NCBI RefSeq assembly: GCF_000499385.1
Contig: NW_013654425.1
Location: forward strand, 1-25,164
Length of the DNA: 25,164 bases
Source of the DNA: Eimeria necatrix
Lineage: Eukaryota; Apicomplexa; Conoidasida; Eucoccidiorida; Eimeriidae
Reading direction: 5' to 3'
A model generated the notes under the pieces. It was not told where the DNA came from and searched no databases. It saw only the letters and a program-made list of their open reading frames with translations. The position numbers and the translations under genes were made by a program. This document shows positions 19,866 to 25,164 of the stretch, piece by piece. The first letter of the stretch is position 1; each line of letters begins with the position of its first letter.

Positions 19866-20910
19866 GTAGAGCTGTGCAGGAGTCACTCGCAGGCAGCCTG
19901 AGTAGCGACGTCCTACTTGCAAGAAGTGGCTGTTAGTGTGCTGTGTGCATGGAAGAAACAGGAAGTGCGTTCAAAGTCAAAAATCCGCAGAGATATACTT
20001 AGAAAATTGCCTGGGATTCAGTGCCGAAAATAGTTCCCCTGATACATGGCGTCCGATTGTGGTATTCTGTTGTGGAATGCCAGAGTCCATTTTGATAACG
20101 AGGAAACCTCGTGACGGTTGTTGCAATGCAGCAGAGAGAAAATGGCTGTTTGGACAATATTTGCGTTAACTGTGCTCCCAAGAAATGAGTGCGGACACAA
20201 TATCCCGAAAGCAAACTGCGTGCATCGAAAGAGTGAATATATCGAGCGTCCACCTTGCCTTATGCATATGTAATCTCGTTTGCATGTGTGATGGCAATGT
20301 AGAAGGAACGGAATCTTGCACTAAGAAAAAAAGTCAAACTGCTTGAGCTGTTACTGCAGACGTAGAGGCTGAGGTAGGCCTGAGTTAACCGCCGAGCGGG
20401 TGGCAAAAGAGTGTAAACCGATGATACAAACACGAGACAGCATTAGGCGCATCTTTACGGCATGCTCACAAGGCATCATTCTTCACGCGAAGACGGCGGC
20501 ATCTGGTGGCACAACGGATTTCAGACGCTGCATACGCTAATAAAACGTTCAGTGAGTTGTCCTTGTTAAGCCTCGTTTTGACTATTAGAACAGTGCCTTA
20601 GTGTTCTGCAAGCACGCTTTTGTTGTTCTGTCCACCCCCCTGCCATGCCTGTGGCGCTTCCTCCTTTAAAAAGCGATGCTGCTTGTGGTTTAGGCTCTGT
20701 TCTCGAGCAGCTTGTAAGCCTTTGTTTCTGCGTAACAGTGCCAGACACGGGAAATATATGCAAGTTAGACGTCCTATCGTCTGGTCCTTTTTGCAGAAAA
20801 TGCTGTAGATATTGAGTAGCGTTTCATGGCGGTAAGAAGAACTGCTTGTCCTTTCTGGTTGGTGGACGTCTTTTCTGCATCAGCTACGACTGCAGTTCTG
20901 TGGATCGTGT
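19866..20910 (+). repeat. Array monomer 9 (1045 bp)
   Basis: Anchor TAGAGCTGTGCAGGAGTCAC with a weak upstream box (GTACACTTTG). GAAACAGGAAGTGCG near 19955, GGAATGCCAGAGTCCATTTT at 20074 (+208), GCAGACGTAGAGGCTGAGGT near 20356, and CTGCAG at 20890 introducing the next copy. Confidence 0.8.
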
Positions 20911-22021
20911 ACAAAGCTGCACAACTTTTACACAAATGCAACGCGTTGAGCTAGTTGGTGTTGCAAGTTGTGGTTGTAGTTGTCGTTGTAGGTGCGGTGT
21001 GTGTGTTCTGCAAAGCAAATATTGCGCTCAGGGGCAGGAAACGTTGGGGGTACGCAAAACGGAGATCGTGTAGATTTGGATGACGAGAATAGTTGCCCTG
21101 ATATTTGGCGTTTAGTGATGGCAGGCTGTTTTCGTCGATGGTGGTGAATAATTGTCGAGAGCTGGCGAACGCTGCCGTTAAAATCAGTTGGTGCGCACTG
21201 ATGAGCCCGCTGAGCTTGTACTCCGTGACGTGATTGCATGGGCACTCTTGTGGCTCAAAATAGCATTCATCCAAATCAGGAGCACTTGACGCTTGTGTGA
21301 CGCTTGTCGCGTGCATTTGGCGCATTTTCAGTTGTATCCGTGTTTGTTGGCAATAGGTGAAGATTGAGGGCTCGGCTTGAGTCATAGCTTTTGGCTATCT
21401 AAGATTTTGTGTCTTTTCAATGTGCAAATGCAGCCCTATAGTAGATCATCGAAGAAACTGATGGTACTGCTTGGCCTCCATGCTCAAGAGTATGCAACGT
21501 GCAGAAGTGGACGGTAAGCTCCAACAAATATGTACAGATATGCCTTCCAAGGATCCTCCCACAGAGTTCTATTTGCGGTGCAGGGGGAAGAGCGCCTGGC
21601 CACATGGGGAATAGACATCTTGCAATTTAAATTGAAGTTGCAGCGTGTGCTTCACGCGTGGATCTGGCAGTAAGAAGGCTGAGCTGTTAGGACGTGTGCA
21701 TGCTCTTCATTGGCTGTCGACGTTTGAGCTCTTTCTTAAGCTTTTGTTTACTAAGCAAATTATACTGCTCATAATTTCGCTTGTTCTGGAAGCAATACAG
21801 CGCCCTCTGATTTGCGTGGCAGGGACGTAGAGTTCAGCCATATTAGGAGCGCCTGTGCAGTTTGGGTGAGTGACCTTCGGTCCTTACTGCAAGACACGTA
21901 ATAGAAACAAATTAACGCTTCGCTGCGGTACACAGTGACTATTTGTTTTTTCGGTTTGGCGAAAAAAGTGACAGAAAGCTGTATTTGCAGACCTTATCAC
22001 TGCAGTTTTATAAGGCGACCG
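20911..22021 (+). repeat. Array monomer 10 (1111 bp, diverged)
   Basis: Anchor ACAAAGCTGCACAACTTTTA, 21 bp after CTGCAG at 20890. Most internal modules are hard to recognise; GTCCTTACTGCAAGACACG near 21881 and CTGCAG at 22000 restore the register. It contains a GTT/TTG-rich stretch near 20954. Confidence 0.65.
20954..20992 (+). repeat. Imperfect GTT/TTG triplet stretch
   Basis: TTGGTGTTGCAAGTTGTGG and GTTGTAGTTGTCGTTGTAGG form a low-complexity run of GTT, GTA and GTC triplets. No other monomer has it, so it is a local expansion. Confidence 0.7.
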
Positions 22022-23094
22022 GCGAGTTGTGTGACTACCACTTACGGACAGGAACGCCAGTGGAGACGTATTAGTCAGAAGTTATTTGAGGCGTGTTGCG
22101 TGCGTCGGGGGAAGCAGAGTGTGCGCTGACGGTCAAAAAGCGCTGCAGTCGACAGGAGGTGAAATTATGTAGAACGAATAAGGAGCACAGGAGTCCAGAT
22201 GCATGGCATTTGATGAATGTAAAACTGTTCTGGAGATTTTAACTGACGGTTGGGCTTGGCAGAAATTCTGAAATTGATACAGACTGGCAATGAGGTCCTA
22301 CAGGTAGTGAGGATAGGAGAGATTTTTGCTTGCTTCATTTCGTGATATTAGTGCACACCCTGTGCTGCCACTGGAGTCGGCGTGCATCAAAGCTGTGAGT
22401 AAGCTGAACGTACTCTGTAAATTCTGCGGTTGCTGGCTTGCGTTGGATGCTGGTATTGGAGGAGGTGGTGCAGTTCATGCTGAGGCTTAGTCTTTGTCCA
22501 TTTGGTGTGGCTTGCCATTTGAGCGTGCAGGTGCTGGAATAGGTTGGACTTCTGCGAGCGCTTAGCATCTATGCAAGGAGTTCATGGTGTGAAGAAATGC
22601 ACGGAAAGTTCAAATGGCTCTATGTAGAATCATCCTGCAAAAAGCTTCCGCATACAACTGCATTTGACTGCCAGGCATGCAAATGCCTGACTGTCCGGTG
22701 GATATACAAATCGTGTATCTGCGAACTTAACATAAAGTGCGGAGTTTTACCGCATTCGGGTTTCAGGGGCTAGAAGAATGCGCCAATATGATGTGCCTAA
22801 TCATCTGCCGTGCCTTCCTACTCTCATATGCTTCCTCAGCGCGCCCCCGATGAACGCTTGGCGCTGCTTGTGCTTTGACATGCAATGTGTCTACCTCTGC
22901 AACAGCGCAACCGCGGTGTGATAAAACGACATACAAGGCAACGCATTCACGTCACGTAATTCTTTGCGGTTTTTCCACTGAAGAAAACATTCGCGTGCTG
23001 AGCGGCGTTTCACGGCATTGCGCATCGACGTCTAGTCTATGGACGATCAACAATGTATGTCCAGAAACTAGATCTGCAGTTTGCTTGGGCGTCT
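22022..23094 (+). repeat. Array monomer 11 (1073 bp)
   Basis: Anchor GCGAGTTGTGTGACTACCAC, 22 bp after CTGCAG at 22000. CGTCGGGGGAAGCAGAGTGT near 22104, AAGCTTCCGCATACAACTGC near 22640, GGCGTTTCACGGCATTGCG near 23004, and CTGCAG at 23074 before the next anchor. Confidence 0.75.
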
Positions 23095-24047
23095 GTATGG
23101 TTGTGTAACACTCACTCCTAGGCAGTGTAGCACCGAAGTCGTAGTGGTCAGGAGTGATGCTAGGCGGGTTGCCTGCATCATGAAAAACAAAAGGTGGGTT
23201 GAAGGGCAGCAAGCACGGCGGGTGATACACAGAATATTCGTTGACGGTCGTCACGAGCTGACAAAGAAATCCGGCAGGTGGTAAGGACAAAAGAACATTC
23301 CTGTGTTTTTGTGACATGAGAGTTGACCTTTAAAAGGCAAACGGGGTGCGCCAAAACCGTGAACTAAACGGACATGTGCAATGGACTCTGCGCTCTTTAG
23401 CACGCTGCGCTGGAGAAGTGAGAGCAAATGAAGTCTCACGCTAAGGCAATGGCTGAGAGTGCCTGCCTGCTGGTTGTGCACACGCAGAGGCCAGAGCAGG
23501 TCGACAATCGCTTTGTCGGGACTGATAAGGCAGCTTATGCGAGGGAATGGTGCTCCTGCAAAGGTGCATAACAAAGTCTCAGGCATACTTGAAAATATCC
23601 TGTAGTCGGCCGGCGAGCAATGCTGCATTTATATAGTAGTGAGCTGCAATGCTGGTCATACGATAATCATGCCAGTCTTGCGTTCAGGATAGCGTAGCCT
23701 GGTCTTGGCGGGTCGAGGACTGCGATATCAAAGTGGGTGTACGGTGTTATTCTTCAATCCACATTTTTAATGTGTACTTGATATCAGATCCATAACGCTG
23801 TAGGTGGTTACAACTATTTCGGAAACGGCATGGCGGCTTTTGCTGCTGCGTGGCAATGACGCATTACTCGGCCAGTGACGATGAGACGGTGTAGATATGA
23901 TGCCATGGCGCGTACTGTACGTATTCTTGGTAACGGCGTAGAAACCGAATGGCGTTTTGCTACAATATGCAAGGATTCACAGTTGCTTTGGGTCGGCCGT
24001 TAGTTGCTTACGGGTGGTTTACGACTGCAGTTCTCCAGATACACAGA
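23095..24047 (+). repeat. Array monomer 12 (953 bp)
   Basis: Anchor TATGGTTGTGTAACACTCAC, 21 bp after CTGCAG at 23074, followed by CTAGGCAGTGTAGCACC as in monomers 3 and 5. CACACGCAGAGGCCAGAGCA near 23480 and CGACAATCGCTTTGTCGGG near 23502 resemble monomer 2 near 13430. Ends with CTGCAG at 24025. Confidence 0.75.
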
Positions 24048-24921
24048 GGCGTTAGTCATATGCACCGTGAGCAGTGACGATGTACTGCTCACAAATGGTT
24101 GATGTGTCGGTACGATGCACGATGACAATAAGGAAGGGAAGCGACGAAACGGAGCAGATTTTGTGCAAAATTAAGCGTCAAGACGGTGGTATCAATACAC
24201 GATTTTCGACGCCGTAGGCTGTTGTGAAATGGGTCACAGTCGCCTACGATGAGCTGCAAAATCGACGGCGTTAGTGACAAGGCGGCAATGAGGCAGGATA
24301 GTTTTCGTAGATGCAAAGATCTGACGTTGAACAACATGCACAAAACGTGTGGACGCTTTGACCATGCTCCGTGCATTCAGTGCGTTTTCGGCTGCTTTTG
24401 TGGGTGGTAGCAGTGGAGGTCAACTTCAGGCTCATGCGGGGGAGAAGCGTCTATTTGTCTGAGAGTGCTTGCCTGGTGGGGATGCAGACGTTGAGGCTAG
24501 TGCAGATAGTCAGAGAGCTGTGTTTTTGCTGTTGCGCAAGAGACTGATTGACGTGTAGAGAGGCACGATGAGTGTGAATATGGTTGTCCGAGTAGCCCCC
24601 ACGCGACGTTAGTAGTAGTGAGCAGCTTTCCAGCCTTTGCGCCTGCATGTAGGCACACTAGCGTACCCAGATACTGGGGAAACGTGAAGGCAGCGCAACG
24701 TTTCGCTCGGTCAGTACTGCCTTCTCACCTACGTGGCAGTGACGTAGTGTGCAGCCAGATACGGGAAATCCATGCAGACTGTACGACTTATCGCTTGCTT
24801 CTTACTGCAGGAAATGCTGTGACGTGACGAATCGCAGTGGCACGAGGTGGCTACCGGTTGCTTTTGGTTGGTGAAAATTCGCTTTTGCAATGTCTACAAC
24901 TGCAGTTCCGTCGGTAGTCCA
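24048..24921 (+). repeat. Array monomer 13 (874 bp)
   Basis: Weak anchor (GGCGTTAGTCATATGCACC) 23 bp after CTGCAG at 24025, then GTGAGCAGTGACGATGTACT. TGGGTCACAGTCGCCTACG near 24230, CAGACGTTGAGGCTAGTGCA near 24484, TTACTGCAGGAAATGCTGTG near 24803, and CTGCAG at 24900. Confidence 0.7.
24233..24382 (+). repeat. 150-bp block, copy 1
   Basis: Aligns without indels to 25015-25164, 125 of 150 positions identical. Corresponds to the +205 module and following sequence of the monomer. Confidence 0.9.
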
Positions 24922-25164
24922 GGGCGTTGTGCGGCATTCACCTATGCGTATATTGTGAGCAGTGAAAATATACTAGATAGGTGAGGCTATAGATGTGTTA
25001 CGTCAGTGGAACCAGTCACAGTCGCCTACGATGAGGAGCGAAATCGAGGGCGTTAGTGACAAGGCGGCAATCAGGCAGGACAGTTTGCGTAGATGCAAGG
25101 ATGTCACGGCGAACGACATGTGCGAAAAGAGTGGAAGCTCTGATCGTGTTGTGTGCATTCAGTG
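24922..25164 (+). repeat. Array monomer 14, cut by window end
   Basis: Anchor GGCGTTGTGCGGCATTCACC, 22 bp after CTGCAG at 24900. The +205 module appears at +93, so about 90 bp is missing relative to monomer 13. Its 25015-25164 part is the second copy of the 150-bp block. Confidence 0.75.

Larger units (their letters stand above)
11380..25164 (+). repeat. Diverged long-period tandem array (about 1.05-kb monomer)
   Basis: Fourteen anchors resembling TAGAGTTGTGCA, followed by CA, a variable base or two and TCACT or similar, occur at 11821, 12890, 13970, 15023, 15442, 16505, 17619, 18832, 19866, 20911, 22022, 23095, 24048 and 24922. Spacings are 1069, 1080, 1053, 419, 1063, 1114, 1213, 1034, 1045, 1111, 1073, 953 and 874. 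Other modules keep the same order in most copies: CTGCAG or a variant 21-23 bp before the anchor; a GGGGAAACA-like box about 85 bp after; GGAATCGGTCACAG-like at about +205; TTTGTGCGTATxTTGGCAATG-like at about +450; a GAGGCTG/GCGGTTGG box at about +550; TTGCTTTTG-like at about +600; GTGTCTTTGACCGC-like at about +800; and GTTTCAGTGCGACC-like shortly before the next anchor. Pairwise identity is often 60-75% by eye, so the array is old. No open frame is shared by all copies. It continues past the window; its left edge is uncertain. Confidence 0.85.

Noticed and set aside
11380..25164. Array as tandem retrotransposons, rDNA spacer or CRISPR-like repeats
   Set aside because: No reverse-transcriptase, integrase or LTR pattern and no rRNA sequence is seen. 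Units are about 1 kb with no short repeat-spacer alternation.

Overview
The window most resembles nuclear DNA of an apicomplexan coccidian, probably Eimeria. Two signatures occur side by side: a dense CAG/GCA triplet tract (about 4950-5860) and telomere-like heptamers TTTAGGG/AAACCCT (6114-6836). Together these are hallmarks of repeat-rich segments of Eimeria chromosomes. No bacterial gene, phage gene, rRNA, tRNA or CRISPR array is visible. The genus rests on these repeats alone; no housekeeping gene confirms it.

Layout. 1-4906: no recognisable gene, only short unconvincing frames; 3830-4900 is the emptiest part. 4920-5978: CAG-rich segment in which one forward frame (codons starting at multiples of 3) keeps giving Ala/Gln/Ser-rich, protein-like sequence, partly bounded by splice-like sites but broken by stops. 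6114-6836: a degenerate TTTAGGG block followed by short clean AAACCCT tracts in the opposite orientation, with a small duplicated flank. 7082-9329: three stretches of unusually open forward frame with a few stops, possibly a decayed or multi-exon gene of unknown function. 9950-10573: the best single coding candidate, with a transmembrane segment followed by RRLAE, the form of motif cleaved by the coccidian/Plasmodium export protease. It ends at a donor-like GTAAGC, with no downstream exon visible.

From about 11.4 kb to the window end the DNA is a long-period tandem array. At least 14 diverged monomers, mostly 1.03-1.1 kb, can be registered on one anchor (TAGAGTTGTGCA-like). A CTGCAG or variant lies 21-23 bp upstream of the anchor in most copies. 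Adjacent monomers alternate between two subtypes, so there is a dimeric period of about 2.1-2.3 kb. One monomer has lost about 650 bp, and a 154-bp block is 97% identical between two monomers inside otherwise diverged sequence. The array runs off the right edge. It is the strongest candidate for something undescribed: a coccidian satellite with higher-order structure next to a gene-poor, telomere-repeat-bearing segment.

Nothing supports an operon or pathway. Eimeria genes are usually spliced, so exon boundaries here are proposals only. All calls come from reading the sequence by eye.
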